Assembly (NCBI GenBank): GCA_045531435.1 | Contig: JAZSDZ010000118.1 | Span: 1 to 25,551 of the forward strand | Source: Fimenecus sp045531435 | Lineage (GTDB): Bacteria > Bacillota > Clostridia > Oscillospirales > Acutalibacteraceae | Reading direction: 5' to 3' | DNA length: 25,551 bases | Shown here: positions 15,473 to 23,002 of the stretch, piece by piece | Numbering within the stretch: the stretch's first letter is position 1 | How the letters are laid out: every line of letters starts with the position of its first letter | Notes under the pieces: model-generated | Databases searched by the model: none | The model's input: the letters and a program-made list of their open reading frames with translations, nothing else | What the model was told of the DNA's origin: nothing | Position numbers and translations under genes: made by a program

Positions 15473-16794
15473 TATTTCACCCCCAGAATATCTCTTAAAA
15501 CCTGACCTCCGTCACCGTTAGTCAGAATAATTTTCGTGTTTAATCTTTCTTCCAACTCCTCAACAGTCATATCGTCAAGGAATTTATTTTTGTTTTCAGT
15601 ATGATTTGTGTAATCGCTAATCATTGAGCTTGGCAACAGTAAATATTCACCTAAATCAACATCTTTAAGCTGTTCATAAAGGTCGATGCCTGTTATAAGC
15701 CCTGAAACTGTTATAGTTTCACCGAAGAAGTTATTGATTATCTTTTTTACATTGATTTTTATGCCATACTTATTCTCTGCCTTTTTGCAAAGTTCACAAA
15801 GGTATGGATAAAAATCAGCACCTGTCGCAAGTGTAACATTTTTATTAGTTGGTTTTTCTTCTGAATATTCCATTTCATCAAGAAAATCATCAAAGAATGA
15901 ACGGACAATACCAATGCCATTTTCAATCTGCGGATATCCGTCGTAATATTCGGCAGACGGCAACGCTCTTTCTGCCTTTATGAAAAACTCATCAGCAGGA
16001 TAACAAAGTCCCACACCAAAATCATTACGGAATCTATTGGAATACTCCTCAATTATGTCAATGGTTTCCCCTGCTGTCACCTTGTTATATGGCTCAATTT
16101 TTTCAAGTCCGTCACGGAATTTTGTAAGTCCCACAGGCACTGCTGCAATACTCTGTACAGCAGGATAAAGTGCAGACAACTGCTCTATACTGTATCTTAA
16201 TTCGTCACCGTCATTGATGTGTGGACAAAGAACAAGCTGAGTGTTCATCTGAATACCGGCATCAGCAAATCTCTTAATTATTTCAAGACATTTACCTGCA
16301 TTTTTATTCTTCATCATCTGCACACGAAGTTCAGGATTCATTGTATGAACAGAAATGTTTATGGGACTAATGTGCATTTTAATAATTCGCTCAATTTCGT
16401 GTTCGGAAATATTTGTAAGTGTAATATAATTGCCGAAAAGAAAAGAAAGACGACTGTCATCATCCTTAAAATATAGACTTGGTCGGAGTCCCTTTGGCAA
16501 CTGGTCAATGAAGCAGAAAATACATTTATTTTTACAATGCTGTTGCTTGTCCATTAAATAGGATTCAAACTGAAGTCCGCAATTTGTGTTATCAGCCTTC
16601 AAAGCCTTGTATTTTCCGTCCTTACACTTGAAAGTAAGTGTCAAATCCTGTTCTGTCATATAAAAATCATAGTCAAGGACATCCATTATTTCGTTACCAT
16701 TGATTTTAAGCAATTCGTCACCTGCTGTAATGCCCTTTAAGGCACAGATAGATGTAGGCTTTACACCATTTATTTTTACTGACAAAACATTCAC
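15472..16794 (-). CDS. DUF512 family radical-SAM-like protein with PDZ-like N-terminus
   Basis: Predicted iron-sulfur enzyme of unknown reaction. The N-terminal 60 residues look like a PDZ domain (GITAGDELLKING, 21-33). A CxxxCxxC motif follows (C87, C91, C94, in CKNKCIFCFID), as in radical SAM proteins. The rest of the TIM-barrel-like part contains NISVHTMNPELR (about 145-156), and the C-terminal DUF512 region begins near 220. Length 440 aa is usual. Start choice is open: GTG at 16794 has only a weak SD, while TTG at 16785 has AGGTGA 5 nt upstream. The gene follows the rpmF terminator, so it depends on read-through or an unseen promoter, and it is translated together with der. Confidence 0.85.
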   Translation of the reverse strand: MNVLSVKINGVKPTSICALKGITAGDELLKINGNEIMDVLDYDFYMTEQDLTLTFKCKDGKYKALKADNTNCGLQFESYLMDKQQHCKNKCIFCFIDQLPKGLRPSLYFKDDDSRLSFLFGNYITLTNISEHEIERIIKMHISPINISVHTMNPELRVQMMKNKNAGKCLEIIKRFADAGIQMNTQLVLCPHINDGDELRYSIEQLSALYPAVQSIAAVPVGLTKFRDGLEKIEPYNKVTAGETIDIIEEYSNRFRNDFGVGLCYPADEFFIKAERALPSAEYYDGYPQIENGIGIVRSFFDDFLDEMEYSEEKPTNKNVTLATGADFYPYLCELCKKAENKYGIKINVKKIINNFFGETITVSGLITGIDLYEQLKDVDLGEYLLLPSSMISDYTNHTENKNKFLDDMTVEELEERLNTKIILTNGDGGQVLRDILGVK

Positions 16795-16823
16795 CTACTT
16801 TCTTTTGCTTTTTAAGCAAGACT

Positions 16824-16855
16824 AAAAGGCGGAGAGAAATCGTTCTTTCCGCCTT
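16824..16855 (-). terminator. Terminator after rpmF
   Basis: AAGGCGGA (16826-16833) pairs with TCCGCCTT (16848-16855), and AGAA/TTCT extends the stem past one mismatch. On the minus strand a short T-run (16824-16827) follows. The T-tract is short, so partial read-through into DUF512-der is likely. Confidence 0.7.
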
Positions 16856-16873
16856 AATTAAAATTAAGATAAA

Positions 16874-17062
16874 TTAAGCTTCTTCTTTAAGAGCAACAAC
16901 CTGTCTGCCCTTATACTGACCGCATTCACCACATACTCTGTGAGGTCTCTTGTAACCACCGCAATTTGGGCACTTAACAAGCTCAGGAGCTGTCATCTTC
17001 CAAACGTTTGAACGTCTCTTATCTCTTCTTGTTTTTGAAACTCTTCTCTTAGGTACTGCCAT
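16874..17062 (-). CDS. rpmF: 50S ribosomal protein L32
   Basis: Small structural protein of the large ribosomal subunit. The N-terminus AVPKRRVSKTRRDKRR is diagnostic. It is a zinc-binding (C+) form, with CxxC pairs C31/C34 and C44/C47. ATG 17062 gives 62 aa and has AAGGAGGTG 6 nt upstream; an ATG three codons further out lies within the spacer and is rejected. It lies directly downstream of yceD (36-nt gap), the standard bacterial pairing. Confidence 0.97.
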   Translation of the reverse strand: MAVPKRRVSKTRRDKRRSNVWKMTAPELVKCPNCGGYKRPHRVCGECGQYKGRQVVALKEEA

Positions 17063-17098
17063 GTGGGGCACCTCCTTATATAAAATAATAAATATTAA

Positions 17099-17593
17099 CT
17101 AATCATCTAGCAACGTAAGTAACGCTGCCATTCGTGGGTCAATATCCTTTTTACAGTCGCAAGGACCGTCGTTAAGATTTTTACCACATTTGGAACAAAG
17201 TCCCTTACACTCTTCATCACACAAAAATCTTAATGGTAATGAAAAGATAATATCCTCACATATTAATGAAGATAAGTCAAGCATGGAATTTTCAACAACG
17301 ATATATTCATCATTATCGTCATTCTCAAGATTGTTAGCAAGTAAATGCTGAATATCAATCTCAAAGTCTTTCTTAAAGCCCTCGGCACATCGACTGCAAA
17401 CCACGGTTGCTGAAAACTTTGCACTTGCTGACAACGACACAATTCCCGTGTTATTCTCGATTTTACCACTAACCGCAATACCCGGTGCGTCAAGTGAAAT
17501 ATCGTCAGAAAGTGAGTATTCTGGTTCAAAGCAGAAATCGAACTCCTTTTTTGAGCCTTCAAGATTAAAAATCTGTTCAAGTTGAATATTCAT
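17099..17593 (-). CDS. yceD: YceD/DUF177 family protein
   Basis: Member of the YceD (DUF177) family, which is almost always found beside rpmF and has been linked to 23S rRNA maturation. Cysteine pairs C66/C69 and a C-terminal cluster (C125, C129, C133, C136, C145, C147) suggest zinc binding. The C-terminal CxxCGKNLNDGPCDC...DPRMAALL pattern is typical of the family. Length 164 aa is normal. SD GAGGA lies about 8 nt before the ATG, behind a consensus promoter. The symbol is transferred by family and synteny. Confidence 0.92.
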   Translation of the reverse strand: MNIQLEQIFNLEGSKKEFDFCFEPEYSLSDDISLDAPGIAVSGKIENNTGIVSLSASAKFSATVVCSRCAEGFKKDFEIDIQHLLANNLENDDNDEYIVVENSMLDLSSLICEDIIFSLPLRFLCDEECKGLCSKCGKNLNDGPCDCKKDIDPRMAALLTLLDD

Positions 17594-17621
17594 AAAACAT
17601 TCCTCATCACATGCGTTAAAT

Positions 17622-17650
17622 ATTATATATTTTTAATTCGTTTTTGTCAA
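17622..17650 (-). promoter_or_regulatory. Consensus sigma-A promoter of yceD-rpmF
   Basis: TTGACA (17645-17650), a 17-bp spacer and TATAAT (17622-17627), a perfect match in both boxes. The predicted start is near 17615, about 22 nt before yceD. It fits the high expression expected for a ribosomal protein gene. Confidence 0.92.
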
Positions 17651-17705
17651 CAAAAAATGGAAAGATTTTTTGTGAAAATTGCAAGTAAAATAAGTTATTT
17701 TACAG

Positions 17706-17753
17706 AAAAACGGCGGGAACCCCTCAGTCACCTTACGACGACAGCTCCCGCCC
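17706..17753 (-). terminator. Terminator after the P-loop gene, repeat-like hairpin
   Basis: GGCGGGA (17712-17718) pairs with TCCCGCC (17746-17752) around a 27-nt loop that can fold further (AGTC...GACAGCT). TTTTT (17706-17710) follows on the minus strand. The loop carries the pattern CCCCTCAGTC...GACAGCTCCC, which I recognise from repeats common in Clostridia genomes. Confidence 0.75.
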
Positions 17754-17771
17754 TTATTCTTAATTTAAAAA

Positions 17772-18200
17772 TTAGTTGAGTTTTTCGCAATATTCAAACA
17801 TTGCTGCAGGAAGGTCCTCAGGCTCTGATGAAATTGTGAAAGTAAACTTTGTATCAGAAATTTCTGAAAGCTTATTAACCTTTGCAAGGAAAGCTGCGAG
17901 AGCGTCACCAGTTCTGTCTGTGTCATTTGCAATTCTATATGTTGCATCAACGAAAATGTCAGTAATGTCATGGTCACCAGCACAGATACCGCTTAAGAAG
18001 CCGTAGAATGCGTCATAACCTGAAATTCCAAAAACATCTGTTGCAATAAGTCTTGCACGATAGTTTACATCGTATGTAAGTTTTGTTTCCTTTTCAACAC
18101 ATACAACGTTACCACTTGATACATGAACAGCATCGTTAACGTGCTCTACAAGTACCTTTGTTTTTCCTGTTCCTTTTTTACCGATAATAAGAGAAATCAT
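17772..18200 (-). CDS. Small P-loop NTPase-like protein, family unknown
   Basis: I do not recognise the family. The 142-aa product opens MISLIIGKKGTGKTK with a textbook Walker A (G7-T14: GKKGTGKT). A possible Walker B strand is DITDIFVDA (78-86). The region between (30-75) is mixed hydrophobic, and the C-terminus has FTFTISSEPEDLP (about 121-131). It is small for an ATPase and lacks clear sensor or arginine-finger motifs, so it may be a nucleotide-binding or kinase-like domain. The frame is open 15 codons upstream, but the ATG at 18200 has AGGAGG upstream and brings the P-loop to residue 7. It sits 54 nt after pgi and is probably co-transcribed, with its own terminator. A link to glucose metabolism is only contextual. 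Confidence 0.7.
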   Translation of the reverse strand: MISLIIGKKGTGKTKVLVEHVNDAVHVSSGNVVCVEKETKLTYDVNYRARLIATDVFGISGYDAFYGFLSGICAGDHDITDIFVDATYRIANDTDRTGDALAAFLAKVNKLSEISDTKFTFTISSEPEDLPAAMFEYCEKLN

Positions 18201-18226
18201 ATTATCTCCTCCTATATATTTATTAT

Positions 18227-18241
18227 CCACCACAAGGGTGG
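18227..18241 (-). other. Intercistronic hairpin between pgi and the P-loop gene
   Basis: CCACC (18227-18231) and GGTGG (18237-18241) form a 5-bp stem with a 5-nt loop between the pgi stop and the next SD. No T-run follows on the minus strand, so it is not a normal terminator. It may be a processing or stabilising element. Confidence 0.35.
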
Positions 18242-18254
18242 TCATTTCCCTTTT

Positions 18255-19592
18255 TTACTTAATTCTTGCTAACAATGCTTCTTTTTCAGCTTCATAACCG
18301 GGCTTACCAAGTAAAGCAAACATATTCTTTTTATAGCTTTCAACACCAGGCTGATTAAATGGATTAATACCTAAAATGTAGCCTGAAATTGCACAAGCCT
18401 TTTCAAAGAAATAAACGAGATAACCGAATTCATATTCACTCATCTCAGGAATTTCGATAGCGATGTTTGGAACACCACCATCAACGTGAGCAAGGACAGT
18501 TCCTAAAAATGCTCTGCGATTAACGAAGTCCATAGTCTGACCTGCAAGGAAATTAAGACCGTCAGCATTAACTTCATCTTCTTCGATAACAACTTCTCTC
18601 TTGGGCTTTGTGAACATTACAGATGTTTCAAACAACATTCTGACACCATCCTGAATGTACTGTCCCATTGAGTGAAGGTCAGTTGAGCAAATAACACTTG
18701 CAGGGAAAATACCCTTGCCATCCTTACCTTCGCTTTCGCCGAAAAGCTGTTTGAGCCATTCATTCATCATTGTGAAATCAGGTTCATAAGCAACCATAAG
18801 TTCAACTGCTTTACCCTTACCTAAAAGGATGTTACGAAGTGCTGCGTACTTATAGCAATCATTCTTTTCTATATCACAAACGCTATAAGCCTCACGAGCA
18901 TCAGCTGCACCCTGCATCATTTTATCTATATCAATTCCTGCAACTGCGATTGGTAAAAGACCAACTGCAGTAAGAACTGAATATCTGCCGCCAACATCAT
19001 CAGGCACTACGAATGTTTCGTAACCTGCTTTATCAGAAAATTTCTTAAGAGTACCACGAGCCTTATCAGTTGTAACATAAATTCTCTTTGATGCTTCTTC
19101 CGCACCATACTTCTTGATAAGAAGGTCACGGAAAATACGGAAAGCAATTGCAGGTTCAGTTGTTGTACCTGATTTTGAGATAACGTTGATTGAAAAATCA
19201 TCATCCTTAACCAAATCAACAAGCTCAGAAAGTGAGTTACCACTGATTGAATTACCGCTGAAGTAAATATTCGGAGTATCCTTTGAAATAAGATTATAAT
19301 TCTGTGATGTACAGAATTCAATAGCAGCACGAGCACCGAGATATGAACCACCGATACCGATTACAACAAGTGCCTTTGAATCAGATTTAATCTTCTGAGC
19401 TGCTTTCTTGATTCTTTCAAATTCTTCTTTATCATAATTAACGGGAAGGTCAACCCAACCTAAGAAATCAGCACCCTCACCACTTTTATTATGAATTTTC
19501 TGATGAGCATCGTCCACAGCATCAGCCATAGCCTTAATCTCATCTTCTGAAATAAAATTCTTAACATAATTATCGTTAAGTTTTAACGCCAT
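18255..19592 (-). CDS. pgi: Glucose-6-phosphate isomerase
   Basis: Interconverts glucose-6-phosphate and fructose-6-phosphate in glycolysis. Motifs seen: GIGGSYLGA (79-87), the phosphate-binding SKSGTTTEP (139-147), PGI signature DVGGRYSVLTAVGLLP (199-214), catalytic Glu in FGESEGK (E287), STDLHSMGQ with H307, and a C-terminal ESYKKN lysine. Length 445 aa is the short form normal in Firmicutes. SD GAGGA lies about 10 nt before the ATG. It has its own promoter directly after the dac stop codon. Confidence 0.97.
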   Translation of the reverse strand: MALKLNDNYVKNFISEDEIKAMADAVDDAHQKIHNKSGEGADFLGWVDLPVNYDKEEFERIKKAAQKIKSDSKALVVIGIGGSYLGARAAIEFCTSQNYNLISKDTPNIYFSGNSISGNSLSELVDLVKDDDFSINVISKSGTTTEPAIAFRIFRDLLIKKYGAEEASKRIYVTTDKARGTLKKFSDKAGYETFVVPDDVGGRYSVLTAVGLLPIAVAGIDIDKMMQGAADAREAYSVCDIEKNDCYKYAALRNILLGKGKAVELMVAYEPDFTMMNEWLKQLFGESEGKDGKGIFPASVICSTDLHSMGQYIQDGVRMLFETSVMFTKPKREVVIEEDEVNADGLNFLAGQTMDFVNRRAFLGTVLAHVDGGVPNIAIEIPEMSEYEFGYLVYFFEKACAISGYILGINPFNQPGVESYKKNMFALLGKPGYEAEKEALLARIK

Positions 19593-19631
19593 TTTGAATT
19601 AGTCCTCGCTTTTTGTTATAGTGTTTTTAAT

Positions 19632-19660
19632 ATTTTACCCTAAAACCACATTTTTTTCAA
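19632..19660 (-). promoter_or_regulatory. Sigma-A promoter of pgi
   Basis: TTGAAA (19655-19660), a 17-bp spacer and TAAAAT (19632-19637), read on the minus strand. The -35 starts only 10 bp past the dac stop codon, and no terminator separates them. Confidence 0.7.
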
Positions 19661-19670
19661 TAGATTTTTA

Positions 19671-20825
19671 TTATTTTTTTGCAAATGATGACCATAAAAG
19701 TGAAAAGACAAACATTATGCCTCTTTTCTCAATTCTTTTCTCATTTAAAATTGAACATTCCCCCACTTTTTCACCATCAATTTCAAAATAAATTTTTCCG
19801 AGAGTCTGATTTTTTTCAACAGGTGCTTCAACATCAACACAGATATCTGCTCTCTGTTGAATTTTGTCCTTCATGCTTTTTGAAATGAGTATCGGTTTCG
19901 GATTTTCAATAATTGGTTTGATTGTTTCTGTTTCACCATACAGCACATTTACATCCGTAACAAGTGATTTGTCAATTTCAGGTTGATATATTGAATAATT
20001 TGCAAAGCCCCAATTGAGCATTTTCTTCGCATCTTCAAACCTTTCACTACTGTTGTCACTGCCAAGGACAACGGCAACAAGCTCCATTCCCTCACGACAA
20101 GCAGTAGCACTCACACAATAACCTGCTTTAGATGTTGTGCCTGTTTTAAGACCTGTTGCGCCATCATAATATCTTATAAGACGATTTGTGTTGACAAGTT
20201 GTGTTTCACCACCACGAAGACTATCCATCCAGACTGTGGTATATTCCTTCACTTTTTCGTGTTTCACAAGCTCACAGCTCATTATTGCCACATCTCGTGC
20301 AGTAGAATAATGATTTGTAACCGTATCATCAAGTCCTGAACAGTTTTCAAAGCAGGTGTTGTTCATTCCAAGCTCTTTTGCGCGTTCATTCATCATAGTC
20401 ACAAAGGACATTTCATCTCCTGCAATATATTCACCAAGAGATGTACAGGCGTCATTGGCACTTGCAATTACCGTAGCCTTCAACAATTCGTGAACAGTCA
20501 TTACCTCACCTTCTTTAAGCCAGATTTGTGAGCCGCCCTTTGAAGATGCGTTTTGACTTGTGGTTACTTTGTCCTCAAGGGCGATTTCACCCTTATCAAG
20601 TGCTTCAAATGTAAGAAGAATTGTCATAACCTTTGTTATTGATGCAGGTGAAAGCTTTTCGTCAGGATTAAGCTCCATAAGAACCTTACCCGTTGATATT
20701 TCCATTAAAATTGCTGATTTTGCTGACAATGATTCTGCTATCAGCTGTCCGTCATTTGCAGAAGCGACAACACTCATTGACAGTACAAGTATTGTACAAA
20801 TAATAACACTTAAAACTTTTTTCAT
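19671..20825 (-). CDS. D-alanyl-D-alanine carboxypeptidase (low-molecular-mass PBP, DacF-like)
   Basis: Serine DD-peptidase that trims the terminal D-Ala from peptidoglycan stem peptides outside the membrane. A signal peptide (1-23, ending ASAN) is followed by the catalytic S62-x-x-K65 (SITK), SxN S122-A-N124, and K227-T-G229. A PBP5-type beta-rich C-terminal domain (about 270-365) follows, and the last residues form a short hydrophobic amphipathic anchor with KK at the end. Length 384 aa fits DacA/DacF proteins. SD GGAGGG lies 6 nt before the ATG. It diverges from mtaB with an 87-bp shared region. dacA or dacF cannot be separated by eye. Confidence 0.93.
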   Translation of the reverse strand: MKKVLSVIICTILVLSMSVVASANDGQLIAESLSAKSAILMEISTGKVLMELNPDEKLSPASITKVMTILLTFEALDKGEIALEDKVTTSQNASSKGGSQIWLKEGEVMTVHELLKATVIASANDACTSLGEYIAGDEMSFVTMMNERAKELGMNNTCFENCSGLDDTVTNHYSTARDVAIMSCELVKHEKVKEYTTVWMDSLRGGETQLVNTNRLIRYYDGATGLKTGTTSKAGYCVSATACREGMELVAVVLGSDNSSERFEDAKKMLNWGFANYSIYQPEIDKSLVTDVNVLYGETETIKPIIENPKPILISKSMKDKIQQRADICVDVEAPVEKNQTLGKIYFEIDGEKVGECSILNEKRIEKRGIMFVFSLLWSSFAKK

Positions 20826-20887
20826 TCATATCCCTCCAAAAAAGTATATGAAATAGACAAATTGGTATATGAAAAAAATAATTAATG

Positions 20888-20896
20888 TGGTATAAT
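20888..20896 (+). promoter_or_regulatory. Extended -10 promoter of mtaB
   Basis: TGG followed by TATAAT (20891-20896) matches the TGnTATAAT extended -10 element. The hexamer 17 bp upstream is TATGAA, a poor -35. The predicted start is near 20903, so the leader is only about 10 nt and consists mostly of the GGTGAT SD. Confidence 0.6.
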
Positions 20897-20912
20897 AATT
20901 TTTGGTGATTTT

Positions 20913-22193
20913 ATGAAGGTATTTTTCCACACTCTTGGGTGCAAGGTAAATCAATACGAAACTCAGGAAATGCGTGAACAACTTAATATTAACGGATATG
21001 AAGTCACAGATATTGAAAGTGATGCTGATATTTTTGTTGTCAACTCCTGCACAGTTACAAGTGAGAGTGACAGAAAAACAAGACAATGTGTTCGTCATTA
21101 CAAGAAGAAATATCCTGACAGCACAATTGTACTGACAGGCTGTATGCCACAATCCTTTCCTGAAATGGCAGAAAAGCTTGTTGAGGCTGATATTGTTCTT
21201 GGCAATAAAAACAACAAACTGCTTGTAAAAGCATTAAATGACCACTTTGCAATAGGTTGCAGAACATTATATATGGAGCAACACGAAAGTGGTGAGCCAC
21301 TTGTATCGTCAGGCATAAGTACATTTAAAGAAAGAACACGTGCAATTCTTAAAATTGAAGATGGTTGCGACAGATTCTGTTCATACTGTATCATTCCAAA
21401 AGCCAGAGGCAGAGTCCGTTGGAAGCCTGTTGATGACATAAAAAAAGAAGTCAGCGCATTGGCTGACAACGGTTATAGTGAAATTGTCCTTGTCGGCATT
21501 AACCTTTCGGCTTATGGCAAAGGAAGTGACCTTACACTTGCTGATGCAGTTTTTGCTGTCAGCGAAAATGAAAAAATTAAGAGAATCCGTTTAGGCTCAC
21601 TTGAGCCTGACCATATCACCGATGATATGATTGAAAAGCTTTCAAAATGTGAAAAACTTTGTCCGCAATTCCACATTTCATTACAAAGTGGTTGTGATAA
21701 AATCCTTAAAAAAATGAATCGCCACTACACAAGTGAAGAGTATTTCAATTTGTGTCAGAAATTGAGAAAGGAATTCAAGGACTGTACACTTACAACGGAT
21801 ATTATGGTGGGATTTCCATACGAGAATGATGAAGATTTTGAAATCACAAAGGAATTTGCAAAAAAAGTGGGATTTGAAAAAATTCATATTTTTCCTTATT
21901 CTCGTCGAAGCGGTACTGTTGCTGACAGAATGAATGAACAAAACGAGAAATGTGTTAAAGCTCAAAGAGTCAGTGAATTATCAGTTGTAGCAAATGAAAT
22001 AAGAAACAAATTTCTCAATGACCAGATTGAAAAAAACCTTTCAGTTTTAGTTGAAGAAAAGCAGAAAGATGATGTTTATTTCGGATATACTGCTAACTAT
22101 ACACCTGTTAAAATAGCAGATGGTGTTGTTGGTGAAATAAAAGAAGTAAAAATCGTTTCCGTAGAAGACGATTTTTGTATAGGATTGTGTTAG
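20913..22193 (+). CDS. mtaB: tRNA (t6A37-C2) methylthiotransferase MtaB
   Basis: Radical-SAM methylthiotransferase that adds a methylthio group to N6-threonylcarbamoyladenosine 37 of ANN-decoding tRNAs. The N-terminal UPF0004 domain holds the auxiliary [4Fe-4S] ligands C10, C46 and C77. The opening FHTLGCKVNQYETQ is diagnostic of MtaB rather than MiaB or RimO. The radical SAM CxxxCxxC is C152, C156, C159 (CDRFCSYC). A C-terminal TRAM-like domain (about 365-426) should bind tRNA. Length 426 aa is typical. SD GGTGAT lies only 3 nt before the ATG, an alignment that fits the 3' end of the anti-SD. It is the only plus-strand protein gene in the window. Confidence 0.95.
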   Translation: MKVFFHTLGCKVNQYETQEMREQLNINGYEVTDIESDADIFVVNSCTVTSESDRKTRQCVRHYKKKYPDSTIVLTGCMPQSFPEMAEKLVEADIVLGNKNNKLLVKALNDHFAIGCRTLYMEQHESGEPLVSSGISTFKERTRAILKIEDGCDRFCSYCIIPKARGRVRWKPVDDIKKEVSALADNGYSEIVLVGINLSAYGKGSDLTLADAVFAVSENEKIKRIRLGSLEPDHITDDMIEKLSKCEKLCPQFHISLQSGCDKILKKMNRHYTSEEYFNLCQKLRKEFKDCTLTTDIMVGFPYENDEDFEITKEFAKKVGFEKIHIFPYSRRSGTVADRMNEQNEKCVKAQRVSELSVVANEIRNKFLNDQIEKNLSVLVEEKQKDDVYFGYTANYTPVKIADGVVGEIKEVKIVSVEDDFCIGLC

Positions 22194-22241
22194 CAGTAAA
22201 AAACATAAAATTTTCAGGTATTTATCGTTTTTAAATATTCA

Positions 22242-22282
22242 AAGGGGGTTCTTACAGGCAAAATTACCTGAAGAACCCCCTT
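22242..22282. terminator. Long hairpin between convergent mtaB and the lipoprotein gene
   Basis: AAGGGGGTTCTT (22242-22253) pairs perfectly with AAGAACCCCCTT (22271-22282), and inner CAGG/CCTG extends the stem to 16 bp with one bulge. T-tracts on both sides are weak (CTTTG on minus, CTTGTC on plus). It probably serves both convergent genes. Confidence 0.65.
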
Positions 22283-22327
22283 GTCATATACAATTTTTAC
22301 GGTCTGCACTTTTTTACATTACCTTTT

Positions 22328-22945
22328 TTATTTACCAACCTTATATGTAATTGCATTTACAATATCACTTGAATTGAATGAAACACTTAATCTTATTTTT
22401 TCTCCTTTTTCAGGTTCGTGTATATAAGTGTACAATGTATCCTCTGAGGTTTTGCCTTCAGGAATGCCAAGTGCAGCCTCAACATCTCCTCTTGTAACGC
22501 CTACTGTAAGTCCTGCAGCAACTGTAATCTGTCTGTTGCCCTGTTTACCATAGAAGAAATTAAAGTTTGTAACAGTTGCGTCAAGGTAGCTCACTTCAGT
22601 TTTACCTTTATTCTCGCAACTAATCTTAACCTGAGTGTCATCACCATTAAGAGTCAAATTAAATTTCTGGTCAGGTGCGATAGGCTTGTTTTCATACTGT
22701 GCAGCAGCACCTGTTTTTAAGCCTGATTTTTCAATAAATTCACCAACAGTACATGGAATTGTGATTTTATTTCCATTTGCAAATGTTATCTCACCAGCAC
22801 TCCAGGTTTCCTTCAACTTATCTTCATTGAATTCTTCCATAGGCTTGTAATTATTATCAGGTTCGTTTTTGTCCTTTTTGTTACAAGCACTGAAAGAAAG
22901 CAAAGCAATAACCAAAACTAATAATACAGCAATAACTTTTTTCAT
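22328..22945 (-). CDS. Predicted lipoprotein with BamE/SmpA-like C-terminal segment
   Basis: Surface lipoprotein of unknown role. The N-terminus MKKVIAVLLVLVIALLSFSAC is a type II signal peptide with C21 as the lipidated residue (FSAC lipobox, slightly off consensus), followed by a charged Lys/Asp/Asn linker (22-40). The C-terminal part (about 148-200) has VTRGDVEAALGIPEG...YTYI...LSVSFNSSDIV, a pattern like the BamE/SmpA fold, though outer-membrane assembly is not expected in a Gram-positive. The ATG at 22945 is 8 nt from AAAGGA. An in-frame ATG at 22954 overlaps the SD itself and is rejected. It has its own strong promoter, just behind the mannosidase stop. Confidence 0.8.
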   Translation of the reverse strand: MKKVIAVLLVLVIALLSFSACNKKDKNEPDNNYKPMEEFNEDKLKETWSAGEITFANGNKITIPCTVGEFIEKSGLKTGAAAQYENKPIAPDQKFNLTLNGDDTQVKISCENKGKTEVSYLDATVTNFNFFYGKQGNRQITVAAGLTVGVTRGDVEAALGIPEGKTSEDTLYTYIHEPEKGEKIRLSVSFNSSDIVNAITYKVGK

Positions 22946-22968
22946 GAATATCATCCTTTCGACAAACT

Positions 22969-22997
22969 ATTTTACCCTATTGTTCAACAAGTGTCAA
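22969..22997 (-). promoter_or_regulatory. Sigma-A promoter of the lipoprotein gene
   Basis: TTGACA (22992-22997), a 17-bp spacer and TAAAAT (22969-22974). The -35 starts 5 bp after the beta-mannosidase stop codon. No terminator separates the two genes. Confidence 0.85.
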
Positions 22998-23002
22998 GTT
23001 AA

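Noticed and set aside
16805..16819. TTGCTT-TTT-AAGCAA hairpin before DUF512 as a regulatory element
   Set aside because: The stem is short and AT-rich with a 3-nt loop, easily expected by chance in this DNA.
20826..20912. Promoter for the carboxypeptidase gene in the divergent region
   Set aside because: A TATACT lies on the minus strand close to the SD but leaves almost no leader and lacks a -35. No promoter is called.
22946..22954. Upstream ATG at 22954 as the lipoprotein start
   Set aside because: It directly abuts the AAAGG SD with no spacer. The ATG at 22945 has proper spacing and begins a normal MKK signal peptide.
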